From positions 1 to 18,785 of the forward strand of contig USKC01000022.1 in the NCBI GenBank assembly GCA_900555195.1: a stretch of 18,785 bases of DNA. Reading direction: 5' to 3'. The translations under genes and the position numbers were made by a program. This document shows positions 7,339 to 14,655 of this stretch, piece after piece (the first letter of the stretch is position 1; every line of letters starts with the position of its first letter). A model generated the notes under the pieces. That model worked only from the letters and a program-made list of their open reading frames with translations. It made no database searches and was not told the origin of the DNA. Source of the DNA: an uncultured Lachnospiraceae bacterium (GTDB lineage: Bacteria; Bacillota; Clostridia; Lachnospirales; Lachnospiraceae).

Positions 7339-7368
7339 TTTCCCTGATAAAAGAAAGGAGAGCTGTGG

Positions 7369-8394
7369 TTGAAAGGGCGTCGTATTTTGAGCTTAGCTTT
7401 GTTTCTGGCGTTCATGCTGACAGGCTGTGCCCGGGAACAGGAACTGTCTGCCCAGGAACGTTCTCTGTTCGCGATGAATACTTATATGACATTCACAGCT
7501 TATGGTAAAAATGCAGCGGAAGCCTTGGATATGGCCCTGGAACAGGTTGAGGAAGCGGAAGCCCTTTGGTCTGTTACAGATCAGAACAGTGAGATCTATC
7601 AGGCCAATCACAGCGGCGGCCAGCCGGTAACTGTCAGCGATGAAACAGCGCAGCTGGTTTCCTTTGCTTTGGATATGGCAGAGCAGACGGATGGGGCTGT
7701 GGATCCTACCATCTATCCTGTGCTTTCTGCCTGGGGATTTACCACGCAGTCCAAACAGGTGCCGGAAGAAGGACAGATTGCGTCCCTCCTTCAGAACGTG
7801 GATTACGGACGGATCAGCCTGGAAGGCGACCGTCTGACGGTACCGGATGGGATGCAGCTGGATATGGGCGCTGTGGGAAAAGGCTATGCAGGAGATCTTG
7901 TGATCGAAGTGCTGAAGGAATATGGAGTTGAGTCCGCTTTGATTAATCTGGGCGGCAATGTACAGGCCATTAGCTCCCGGCCAGACGGGAACGACTGGCG
8001 ATTGGGAATTCGTGCTCCGTGGGAAGAAGGAAACCTGGGAGTGCTTCGGATCAGTGATGCGGCCGTGGTGACTTCCGGAGGATATGAGAACTATTTTGAA
8101 GATGAAGAAGGAAATATCTACTGGCATATACTGGACCCGTCCACCGGGTATCCGGCGGATGGAGGGCTCCAGGCGGTGACGATTATCGGTGAGGAAGGCA
8201 AACTGTGCGATGCGCTTTCTACGGCCCTGTTCGTTATGGGTGAGGACGGGGCAGTGGAGTACTGGCGCGCGAACGGCGGATTTGACATGCTGCTGGTCAC
8301 GGAAGACGGGGAAATCATCCTGACAGAAGGAATTGCCGGGCAGTTTACCCTGAATGAAAACAGGACAGAACAGATACGGGTGATTGAAAGATGA
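7369..8394 (+). CDS. apbE: ApbE, FAD:protein FMN transferase (lipoprotein)
   Basis: A 341-residue flavin transferase that attaches FMN from FAD to a Thr of a partner protein outside the membrane, using Mg. The N-terminus is a lipoprotein signal ending in the lipobox LTGC (about residues 18-21). Family motifs follow in order: MNTYMTF, QTDGAVDPT, LDMGAVGKGYAGD, NLGGNV, SGGYENYF, HILDPSTGYP and the metal-binding CDALSTALFVMG near residue 280. The start is a TTG at 7369, 8 bases after AAGGAG; no in-frame ATG gives a signal peptide. The stop overlaps the next start (ATGA). No obvious flavinylation target (FMN-binding domain, RnfG/NqrC) is in the window, so its substrate here is unknown, possibly encoded elsewhere or in the damaged upstream lipoprotein region. 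Confidence 0.93.
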   Translation: MKGRRILSLALFLAFMLTGCAREQELSAQERSLFAMNTYMTFTAYGKNAAEALDMALEQVEEAEALWSVTDQNSEIYQANHSGGQPVTVSDETAQLVSFALDMAEQTDGAVDPTIYPVLSAWGFTTQSKQVPEEGQIASLLQNVDYGRISLEGDRLTVPDGMQLDMGAVGKGYAGDLVIEVLKEYGVESALINLGGNVQAISSRPDGNDWRLGIRAPWEEGNLGVLRISDAAVVTSGGYENYFEDEEGNIYWHILDPSTGYPADGGLQAVTIIGEEGKLCDALSTALFVMGEDGAVEYWRANGGFDMLLVTEDGEIILTEGIAGQFTLNENRTEQIRVIER

Positions 8395-8930
8395 AACGGG
8401 ATACAGGACTTTTTGCCCGAAGTGAAGGACGCTATCACGGCTACAGCAAGACGGATGAAAAGCATCTCCGGGATATTTTTGGAAGGCTGGATTATTCCAC
8501 GGAAAGAAAACTGCTGGATGTGGGCTGTGGGAAAGGCGTGGTGCTCAAAGAAGCATCCAGGTTTCCGTTTGGGAAAGTGGCGGGGATTGAACTGCAGCCG
8601 GAACTGGTTCGGATCGCGAGGCGGAACCTGAATCGCTTGAGACTGACGGATCGTGTGTCCTGTATACAGGCAGATGCCATTTCATTCGATGGATATGGAG
8701 ACTATAACGTATATTTTTTCTTCAATCCCTTTTCCGAAGAGGTGATGGAGAAGGTGATGGACAGGATATTGGAAAGCAGGGGCGGCAGATGGCAGGACGC
8801 TGTGTTTATCTACCATAACCCCAGATATCTGCGAATTCTGGAAGAGCGCCTGCCGGGAGCAGAAAAGAGCATGCTGTATGACCGCCGCAAGGGATACGAA
8901 ACCTGTATTCTGCAGGCGCAGGGAAGATGA
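8391..8930 (+). CDS. Class I SAM-dependent methyltransferase, small
   Basis: A 179-residue Rossmann-fold methyltransferase. Motif I is LLDVGCGKG (residues 41-49), the acidic ribose-binding residue is E in GIELQPE, QADAISF is the adenine-side motif, and NPF fills the place of motif IV. The ATG shares bases with the apbE stop (ATGA), so translation is coupled. There is no signal peptide, so it is cytoplasmic. The NPF in place of NPPY leaves the target open: small molecule, lipid-linked sugar or protein are all possible. Its place in an operon with envelope lipoproteins and GT2 genes hints at glycan or lipid modification. The length is near the lower end for the fold but no motif is lost. Confidence 0.85.
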   Translation: MKRDTGLFARSEGRYHGYSKTDEKHLRDIFGRLDYSTERKLLDVGCGKGVVLKEASRFPFGKVAGIELQPELVRIARRNLNRLRLTDRVSCIQADAISFDGYGDYNVYFFFNPFSEEVMEKVMDRILESRGGRWQDAVFIYHNPRYLRILEERLPGAEKSMLYDRRKGYETCILQAQGR

Positions 8931-9005
8931 GGGCAGCGCGGGTTGGACAGATGGAGCGTATATTCCTTAAGACGGATACAGATGATGAAGCAGAAAGGAG
9001 ATACC

Positions 9006-10022
9006 ATGGAAAAAAAAGAAAAAACGGGAAAACTGCCGGAAGGATGGGAACTGAGAGATAATTTCCAGCCTGTGTTTCTGAACAAGTATGGTTATTATGA
9101 ATTAAGAAAGAAAAATACCAGAGAGGAAAGAGACAGGAACTTTGAAGAGAATTATTTTCAGGAATACGCGGGAGCGACTTACCAGAAGGCTTATCCGCAG
9201 GAGGAACTGGAGTTCATTCTGAATAAGATAGAGGAACGTGCCTGGGTAGTGGAAGAGAACCTGAGGAAGGTTGGAAACCAGCATATGACAGAAGCGTCAG
9301 CTTCTGGAGAGGCTGTTCGTCCTATGGATCCCGGTTCCTATTCGCTGCTGGATATCGGCTGCGGAGAAGGGTTTTTGCTCCAGTATTTTTACGAGAAAGG
9401 CGTTCGGGTAAAGGGAATTGACTGCGGTTCCTATGCGCTGCAGTCCTTCCATCCGCAGATGCTCGCCTATTTTGAACAGGGCGATATGGAAACCCTGCTT
9501 CCTCAGATGGCGGAGCGGGGAGAGACATATGATGTGATCAACATGGATCGGGTGCTCGATATGGTGCTGAATCCGGAAGAATGTCTGGCCGCGGCAGAAA
9601 AGTTGATGACGGTTCAATCCATTCTGGTGGTCAAGGTGGCAAACAATTATTCCCATCTGCAGCAGATGCTTCTGGCAAGCGGAGAGCTGAAGGAAGAGTA
9701 TTGGCTGGATGATCCGGATCATACGGGCTATTTTAACAGGGAAGGAATGCTCCGGCTGCTGGAGGCCTGCGGATTTGAACAGATCGATTTCTATGGAGAT
9801 ACGTTTGTGGATTTTCAGCTGCTGAATCCCAATTCCAACTATTATGAGCGGCCTGAGACCGGGAAAGCAGCCCATGCGACGGCGGTGCGGCTGGAAAACC
9901 TGTTTCATGTCCTTTCGATGGAAAAAACGGTGGAACTGTATCGGATTCTGGGAGACATGGGCTTCGGACGGGAGATTGTCGGTGTATTCCGCAAGAAGAG
10001 CGGCAGGAGAAATAACGGATGA
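9006..10022 (+). CDS. Class I SAM-dependent methyltransferase, larger
   Basis: A 338-residue protein with a methyltransferase domain starting at about residue 112. Motif I is LLDIGCGEGF (114-123), then VKGIDCG, and DVINMDRVLDMVLNPEECL as the motif IV region. The first 110 residues are charged and helical without a recognised domain. The last 70 (LNPNSNYYERPETG onward) are also outside the core fold. The start at 9006 is set by AAAGGAG (8994-9000); earlier in-frame starts lack a site. It begins 75 bases after the previous gene, and its stop overlaps the next start (ATGA). This layout resembles SAM methyltransferases that act on sugars in glycan clusters, but no substrate can be named. Confidence 0.82.
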   Translation: MEKKEKTGKLPEGWELRDNFQPVFLNKYGYYELRKKNTREERDRNFEENYFQEYAGATYQKAYPQEELEFILNKIEERAWVVEENLRKVGNQHMTEASASGEAVRPMDPGSYSLLDIGCGEGFLLQYFYEKGVRVKGIDCGSYALQSFHPQMLAYFEQGDMETLLPQMAERGETYDVINMDRVLDMVLNPEECLAAAEKLMTVQSILVVKVANNYSHLQQMLLASGELKEEYWLDDPDHTGYFNREGMLRLLEACGFEQIDFYGDTFVDFQLLNPNSNYYERPETGKAAHATAVRLENLFHVLSMEKTVELYRILGDMGFGREIVGVFRKKSGRRNNG

Positions 10023-11356
10023 GAAAGGCGAGAAAGAAAACCTTGATGTTTTTGGCAGGAGCGCTTCTTCTGAGCCTGTCTGCATGTTCTGCACAGAGTG
10101 AGGATGCCGTACAGGGCATTGCGCCTTCCGCTACGGTGGCCGGGGAAATATTGACGGAGAACGTCCCGAATACGGAAACTGGCGTGGAAGAGGCAGAGGG
10201 GACGGAGATGGCCGGAGCAGCGGAAGCCCTCACGGAAACAGGGGCAGGAAACGGTATCCTGACGGGAGAAGGCGCTGGACTTTTGTCAGAAGAGCAGCAG
10301 AGGCTGATTGCGGATTATATGGATGCGTATTTTGACAGCGTTTCTGCACTGGAAATAGATGCCGGGCTGGCAGAGCTGTTCGCGGAGCCGGACGGGCTGC
10401 AGGCGTGGATGAATGAAAAGGGACTGGAGTATCTGATCGGAATCCGAAGCCTGCAGCCGACGGATCTGACATTGGCGTCTTATTATTATGAATTGTCGGT
10501 TACGGAAGTGAATGAGGCGGATGACGGGAGCGTGGAAGTGCTGGCGGAAGAGTGGAACCGGCAGAATTTTACCCAGCATCCGCAGGTGGATTCCGAACAG
10601 TATGGGATCAGCCATCGGTTTGTGCTGACCGGTCAGAATGGAGAATGGAAAATTCAGGAACATCTGCAGAGAGATGGGATCTACTGGCATCTGTTCGGAG
10701 AATATTGGGGACAACCGGTGGAAGACATCCCGGACGCGCGCAATTACCTGCAGGGAAGGGTGGATGCGCTGGTGGAGGAAACACAGGCACAGCTGGGAAG
10801 CTGGAAAGAAGGAACCACAACCGCCTCCCCTCAATACGAAAATGCGTATGACGCAGAAGCGGCAGTCGCCTATGCGGGAGAATGGGTTGGAAGAAGAAAT
10901 GAGGAATGGGCCGACTATTCCGGGCGAGGGGGAAACTGTCAGAATTTTGTTTCCCAATGCCTTCTGGCCGGAGGGATTCCAATGGACAGAGAGGGAAATG
11001 CGGTCTGGAAATGGTACGGTGAGGATCCGGATAACAGCGGCAGCGCGGAAGGCAGATCCCCTTCCTGGACAGGAGTGGATGAATTCTATCAATATGCTGC
11101 GGAAAATGAAGGATTTGGCCTGGTTGCAGCTGTGGATTATGCCTATGAAGAAGGAGAGGCGGGAGATCTGATTCGCCTGGGATTTCCGGACAACTGGAAT
11201 CATGTCGTGATGATTACGGATGTGATCAGGGACGAAGAAGGAAGAACGGTGGATTACCTGATCGATTCCAATACATCGGACATGCATAATTTCCCCGTGA
11301 GCGCGTATCCGCTTCCCTGCAGATCACTGATTAAGATATATGGATGGAATGGATGA
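10019..11356 (+). CDS. Exported lipoprotein with C-terminal amidase (amidase_6-like) domain
   Basis: A 445-residue protein. The N-terminus is basic, then hydrophobic (FLAGALLLSLSAC), with the lipobox Cys at about residue 23. Next come an acidic low-complexity linker to about residue 85 and a middle segment of unknown fold (about 90-260). The C-terminal papain-like domain shows GGNCQNFVSQCL with the likely nucleophile C307, WNHVVMITDV with H395, and DSNTSD with N418. This triad and spacing match the putative amidase (PF12671) fold seen in Firmicutes spore and envelope proteins. It is expected outside the cell, lipid-anchored, possibly cutting an amide bond in peptidoglycan or a surface peptide. 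It overlaps the preceding methyltransferase and is followed by the cut GT2 start, with which it shares bases. Confidence 0.85.
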   Translation: MRKARKKTLMFLAGALLLSLSACSAQSEDAVQGIAPSATVAGEILTENVPNTETGVEEAEGTEMAGAAEALTETGAGNGILTGEGAGLLSEEQQRLIADYMDAYFDSVSALEIDAGLAELFAEPDGLQAWMNEKGLEYLIGIRSLQPTDLTLASYYYELSVTEVNEADDGSVEVLAEEWNRQNFTQHPQVDSEQYGISHRFVLTGQNGEWKIQEHLQRDGIYWHLFGEYWGQPVEDIPDARNYLQGRVDALVEETQAQLGSWKEGTTTASPQYENAYDAEAAVAYAGEWVGRRNEEWADYSGRGGNCQNFVSQCLLAGGIPMDREGNAVWKWYGEDPDNSGSAEGRSPSWTGVDEFYQYAAENEGFGLVAAVDYAYEEGEAGDLIRLGFPDNWNHVVMITDVIRDEEGRTVDYLIDSNTSDMHNFPVSAYPLPCRSLIKIYGWNG

Positions 11357-11445
11357 GATGAAAGAAGCGAAGAGGCTCTATTTGGTTATTCCCTGCTACA
11401 GGGAAGAAGAAATCCTGCCGGATACGCGGCGGCTGATGACAGCTT
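11349..11445 (+). pseudogene. 5' fragment of a second GT2 glycosyltransferase
   Basis: It reads MDEMKEAKRLYLVIPCYREEE followed by ILPDT, which matches the first residues of the GT2 at 5556 (FVVPCYREEEILPDT). Just after GATAC (about 11424-11428) the match ends. By 11448 the sequence is the 3' end of an HxlR gene on the other strand. The long open frame from 11340 to 11699 is therefore a short real start fused to antisense sequence. The start overlaps the amidase stop, so this was probably the last gene of the apbE operon before the rest was lost. Confidence 0.75.
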
Positions 11446-11447
11446 CG

Positions 11448-11774
11448 CTACTGCATCCGCTTCTTATATTCCATTCCCCACTGCGCCATTGCATCCAGGA
11501 TGGGCTTCATGGATTCTCCCAGAGGAGTCAGAGCATATTCCACCCGTGGAGGAACTTCCGGATATACTGTCCGGGTGATAATACCGTCTTCTTCCATGGC
11601 ACGCAGGCTGTCGGTAAGCACCTTCTGGCTGATACCCTCCAGATCTTTGCACAGTTCATTAAAACGCCATGGACGTATGCGGAGATTCCTCAGAATTAAC
11701 AGTTTCCATTTGCTGCCGATCAGCTGAACTGTGGTCGCTACAGGACAAGCGGGCATTTCTTCTTTGGTCAGCAT
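11448..11774 (-). CDS. HxlR-family winged-helix transcriptional regulator
   Basis: A 108-residue MarR/HxlR-type DNA-binding protein. The family marks are all present: an N-terminal CPV with Cys at residue 10, LIGSKWKLLILRNL, RFNELCKDLEGISQKVLTDSLRAMEEDGII and the wing with VPPRVEYALTPLG. The N-terminal Cys is in the place of the redox-sensing Cys of YodB and HypR. The start at 11774 is chosen because translation begins with MLTKEEMPACPV and AAAGGGA lies 8 to 10 bases upstream; an open extension to 11864 has no support. It is divergent from the flavin/ferredoxin gene at 12142 and probably controls it and itself through the inverted repeats at 12028-12071. That link is inferred. Confidence 0.88.
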   Translation of the reverse strand: MLTKEEMPACPVATTVQLIGSKWKLLILRNLRIRPWRFNELCKDLEGISQKVLTDSLRAMEEDGIITRTVYPEVPPRVEYALTPLGESMKPILDAMAQWGMEYKKRMQ

Positions 11775-12027
11775 AGAGTAATCCCTTTCCAATAGTTCCA
11801 ATATGAATGTTACATCCTGATTATAGTGCAACATACAAAGAGATTCAATATCAAACGGGCACAAAAGCTTAGAAACAGCCGATTTTTGAAGTGGTTTACA
11901 GGGAAAGGAATGCCACCGGCTCCCAGGCGGGGACTGAAGGGCGTATGTGCCTGGCGTCTTCCGGCTGGGTTGTCTGGACGCTGCGGGCCTGGATTTTTTC
12001 CTGCCCCTGGCGGCCTAACAGCCCGCA

Positions 12028-12043
12028 GTTACCAGCAGGTAAC
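12028..12043. promoter_or_regulatory. Inverted repeat, operator candidate 1
   Basis: GTTACC (12028-12033) and GGTAAC (12038-12043) form a perfect inverted repeat with an AGCA centre, upstream of the 12142 gene and next to a divergent HxlR gene. Confidence 0.4.
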
Positions 12044-12051
12044 CCGGTTAT

Positions 12052-12071
12052 AAAAAAGTGCGTACTTTTTT
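12052..12071. promoter_or_regulatory. Inverted repeat, operator candidate 2
   Basis: AAAAAAGT (12052-12059) and ACTTTTTT (12064-12071) form an 8-bp inverted repeat around GCGT. It lies where a -35 would be for the TAGAAT at 12089-12094, so a bound HxlR dimer could block the promoter. Confidence 0.45.
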
Positions 12072-12141
12072 TACTCCGTGGCGTGGCATAGAATAATAAC
12101 TGCAGACGGAAGGTTGTTGTGCGGTGAAACGGAGGGAAAAA

Positions 12142-12759
12142 ATGGATGCGAAAACCTGTTTACAGAAATTGAAATATGTGGGCGTTCTGGCATTTGCGGC
12201 AACGGATGAGCAGGGCGGGCCGCAGGTGCGCAATATCAGCGCTATTCATTATGAACCGGATGCACTTTATTTCTTCACGGCCAGGGGAAAGGAATTCTAC
12301 AGGGAACTGCTTGCCGACGGACGGGTACAGATTCTGGGATATACCCGATATAAAGAAATGATCCGTCTTTCCGCAAAAGCGGTTCCGGTTCCGCAGGAGG
12401 AACAGCAGCACTGGATCGACGTTATTTTTGAAGAGCAGCCTTATCTATCCAACGTATATCCCAAAAAGACGCGGGAAATTGGCATCATATTCGAGATACG
12501 GGATGCACAGATTGAATATTTTAATCTGGGAGTACATCCTATTTTCAGGGAAACATATATCGTCGGAGACGGAAAGGAGATGCCCAAAGGCTATCAGATC
12601 ACCGATGCATGTATCGGATGCGGCGCCTGTGAACGCAGCTGCCCGCAGAGCTGTATCCTTCCCGGGCAGCCGTTTGCGATCAACCAGGAACATTGCCTGC
12701 ACTGCGGAAACTGTTATGAGCACTGTCCGGTGGGCGCGGTTCAAAGAAAGGGCGCTTAG
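12142..12759 (+). CDS. Pyridoxamine-phosphate-oxidase-like flavoprotein fused to a 2[4Fe-4S] ferredoxin domain
   Basis: A 205-residue protein. Residues 1 to about 135 form a split-barrel flavin-binding fold of the PNPOx type (GVLAFAATDEQGGPQVRNIS, ALYFFTARGKEFYREL, VQILGYTRYKEMIRLSAKAV). The C-terminal part carries two full cluster motifs: CIGCGACERSCP and CLHCGNCYEHCP. It should move electrons between FMN and a ferredoxin-type donor in the cytoplasm; the substrate is unknown. The start at 12142 is set by GGAGGG (12131-12136); a GTG at 12124 overlaps this site. Divergence from HxlR suggests induction by electrophile or oxidative stress. The sirtuin follows after 44 bases and is probably co-transcribed. 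Confidence 0.88.
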   Translation: MDAKTCLQKLKYVGVLAFAATDEQGGPQVRNISAIHYEPDALYFFTARGKEFYRELLADGRVQILGYTRYKEMIRLSAKAVPVPQEEQQHWIDVIFEEQPYLSNVYPKKTREIGIIFEIRDAQIEYFNLGVHPIFRETYIVGDGKEMPKGYQITDACIGCGACERSCPQSCILPGQPFAINQEHCLHCGNCYEHCPVGAVQRKGA

Positions 12760-12803
12760 AGGCAGCAGAAGAGACGGAAATGTCTGGCGGAGAGGTGAGA
12801 TGT

Positions 12804-13739
12804 ATGATTACGTTTAGGAAGAGAAAGACGGAGTTCCCAGGGAGAGCGGAAGCTTCCTGCCCGGATGAAACGAAACGGCTGCGTGATGCGCTCGGCCAGG
12901 CGGATGCGGTCGTCATAGGGGCCGGGGCGGGGCTGTCCGTTTCCGCAGGGTTTACTTATGAAGGGAAACGCTTTTGGCAGTATTTTGCAGATTTTGCAGA
13001 AAAATATGATTTCCATAACATGTATACAGGCGGCTTCTATCCCTATGAGACGTTGGAAGAACACTGGGCTTATTGGAGCAGATACGTCTATATCAACCGG
13101 TATATGGACGCGCCGAAGCAGGTATACCAGGAACTTTATGACCTCATTAGGGATAAAGATTATTTCGTCCTGACCACCAATGTGGATCATTGTTTTCAGA
13201 AAGCCGGATTTGACAAGAACCGCCTATTTTATACGCAAGGAGATTACGGCCTGTTCCAATGCAGCGGCCCATGCCATCAAGAGACCTACGAGAATGAGGA
13301 AATGATCCGGCAAATGGTGGAGGCGCAGGGATATGTGATCGCCGCAGACGGCACATTGACGCTGCCGCAGGGGCGGGCGCCTAAGGGGAAAATCCCTTCC
13401 GAATTGGTGCCCCATTGTCCGAAATGCGGGAGGCCCATGAGCATGAATCTCCGCGCAGACGATACATTCGTTGAAGATGAAGGCTGGCACAGGGCGGCGG
13501 AGCGCTATTCGGATTTCCTCCGCAGACATCAGAATATGAAAGTCCTGTTTTTGGAAGTCGGTGTTGGATATAATACCCCGGGCATAGTGAAATTTTCCTT
13601 CTGGAGAATGACAGCGGAAAACCCCAGGGCAATCTATGCCTGCGTCAATCTGAGGGAAGCCAGCGCGCCAAAAGATATTGCGGATCGTTCGATCTGCATT
13701 GATGGGGACATTGGCGAAGTATTAAAAAAGTTAAAATGA
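12804..13739 (+). CDS. Sir2-family NAD-dependent protein, class M (SirTM)-like
   Basis: A 311-residue sirtuin. NAD-binding motif GAGAGLS is at 39-45, followed by GFTYEGKRFWQYF. TTNVDHCFQKAGF (124-136) corresponds to the family's TQNIDGLH. The Zn site is C153, C157, C205 and C208. Where normal sirtuins have the catalytic His (HG) this one has Q145 (TQGD). That swap, and the FHNMYTGGFYPYETLEEHWAYWSR region, match my recall of SirTM proteins, which ADP-ribosylate lipoylated GcvH-L rather than deacetylate. SirTM genes usually sit with a macrodomain, GcvH-L and a lipoate ligase; none is here. The start at 12804 is favoured by GGAGAGG (12789-12795) over the ATG at 12780. Its last codons are repeated 2 kb downstream. 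Confidence 0.87.
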   Translation: MITFRKRKTEFPGRAEASCPDETKRLRDALGQADAVVIGAGAGLSVSAGFTYEGKRFWQYFADFAEKYDFHNMYTGGFYPYETLEEHWAYWSRYVYINRYMDAPKQVYQELYDLIRDKDYFVLTTNVDHCFQKAGFDKNRLFYTQGDYGLFQCSGPCHQETYENEEMIRQMVEAQGYVIAADGTLTLPQGRAPKGKIPSELVPHCPKCGRPMSMNLRADDTFVEDEGWHRAAERYSDFLRRHQNMKVLFLEVGVGYNTPGIVKFSFWRMTAENPRAIYACVNLREASAPKDIADRSICIDGDIGEVLKKLK

Positions 13740-13742
13740 AAA
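13710..13742 (+). repeat. Direct repeat, left copy (sirtuin 3' end)
   Basis: This covers the last ten codons and stop of the sirtuin. 31 of 33 bases match 15734-15766, with differences only within the A-rich part. The two copies flank the AbiE cassette, 2,024 bases apart. Confidence 0.8.
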
Positions 13743-13979
13743 CCAGCAGATTCATTGGCTATTCGTTACCGGGATATATTTTGTGTCGGTTGCTAAGGTA
13801 TCAATCGTGTCACAATCGGCTCAGGTGTTTATGCATCCATATTCGGAACGGAGAATTGTGTTCGGTGTACGGCGGTGTGGGTATTCTGGGCAGTATGGAG
13901 AAATAATAGCATGCTTTGTCTTGCCATGATGTATGGAGAAGTCTTTTTTGGGAACTCTTTACGAAGAGGGACAGGTCCA
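13743..13979. other. Gene-free spacer before the AbiE cassette
   Basis: No supported coding frame, no transposase or integrase and no tRNA. A GGGACA at 13968-13973 repeats part of the operator half-site used downstream. The rest shows nothing I can interpret. Confidence 0.4.
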
Positions 13980-14021
13980 TTGCTTTTTTGTCCCGAATAA
14001 TATATAATAAACGGGACAAAA
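13980..14021 (+). promoter_or_regulatory. AbiE promoter with overlapping inverted-repeat operator
   Basis: TTGCTT (13980-13985), exactly 17 bases, then TATAAT (14003-14008). A 10-bp perfect inverted repeat, TTTTGTCCCG (13986-13995) and CGGGACAAAA (14012-14021), brackets the -10. A dimer bound here would block RNA polymerase, as expected for antitoxin autoregulation. The ribosome site AAAAGGAGG (14018-14026) overlaps the right arm. Confidence 0.75.
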
Positions 14022-14034
14022 GGAGGCGATACGC

Positions 14035-14655
14035 ATGGCATACGGTTATGCGAAAGAGATTCAAAACCGCATTGGTGCGGCTCCTGACGGTACAATTTTT
14101 ATTGTTTCCGATTTTTCAGATGTAGCGGACAGCGAGACCATACGAAGAAACCTGAACCGGCTTGTGCAGGCTGGTACACTCAGGCGTATTTTGAAAGGAG
14201 TCTTTGAAAAGCCGAAATTCAGCAAGCTCCTTGGGGAATATGTGGCGGCGGACCCGGATGCGGTTGCCAAAGCATTGGCGAGATGCTATCATTGGACGAT
14301 CGCTCCCTGTGGAGATACCGCATTAAATATGCTGGGGCTGTCTACCCAGGTAACGGCAGTATGGTCCTATATCAGCGACGGGCCATATAAAACCTATGAA
14401 TGGGATAAGACAAAGATTGAATTTAAGCACCGGACGAATAAGGAGGTCACGGGCCTGTCGCCTATGACGATCCTGGTGATCCAGGCGTTAAAGACCCTGG
14501 GAAAAGAAAATGTGGACGAAAAAACCATACGGGTGCTTTCCCGCAGGCTGAATGAAGATGAAAAGGCGGCGCTCCTTGCAGAAGGGGCCGAAGCGACGGA
14601 TTGGATTTACACAGTGATTAAAGAGATCTGCAAAGGAGGAAGAGAAAATGATTGA
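14035..14655 (+). CDS. AbiEi-like antitoxin (DUF6088 type)
   Basis: A 206-residue protein with an N-terminal winged-helix region (IFIVSDFSDVADSETIRRNLNRLVQAGTLRRILKGVF, residues 20-60) and a C-terminal helical part. The order, size and the motif LRRILKGVFEKP match AbiEi-type antitoxins that bind their own promoter. It is the first gene of a two-gene operon, starting 8 bases after AAAAGGAGG, and overlaps the toxin gene by 8 bases (ATGATTGA). It probably represses transcription from 13980-14021. AbiE pairs are type IV systems: the antitoxin does not need to bind the toxin. Cassettes of this kind are linked to phage abortive infection and to element stability. Confidence 0.82.
   Translation: MAYGYAKEIQNRIGAAPDGTIFIVSDFSDVADSETIRRNLNRLVQAGTLRRILKGVFEKPKFSKLLGEYVAADPDAVAKALARCYHWTIAPCGDTALNMLGLSTQVTAVWSYISDGPYKTYEWDKTKIEFKHRTNKEVTGLSPMTILVIQALKTLGKENVDEKTIRVLSRRLNEDEKAALLAEGAEATDWIYTVIKEICKGGREND

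Larger units (their letters stand above)
7054..7368 (+). other. Gene-free regulatory spacer upstream of apbE
   Basis: No coding frame of interest. It is AT-rich from about 7060 to 7270, then GC-rich. It contains the promoter candidate at 7182-7209, a GTTACG direct repeat just upstream of the -10 (7186-7198), the hairpin at 7311-7338 and the apbE ribosome site AAGGAG at 7355-7360. Confidence 0.5.
11775..12141. other. Divergent control region between HxlR and the flavin/ferredoxin gene
   Basis: No coding frame is supported. The middle (about 11900-12020) is GC-rich with no recognisable product. The right end carries two inverted repeats, a possible -10 TAGAAT at 12089-12094 for the plus-strand gene, and its ribosome site GGAGGG at 12131-12136. 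Confidence 0.5.

Noticed and set aside
11340..11699. A 119-codon open frame that looks like a short glycosyltransferase
   Set aside because: Only the first 28 or so codons are GT2-like; the rest is antisense to the HxlR gene.
11826..12091. Two overlapping small plus-strand frames between HxlR and the flavin gene
   Set aside because: No family likeness and no ribosome site; they overlap the operator region.
13743..14034. Insertion sequence or integrase gene at the edge of the AbiE cassette
   Set aside because: No transposase or recombinase frame and no terminal inverted repeats were seen; only the direct repeat of the sirtuin end.
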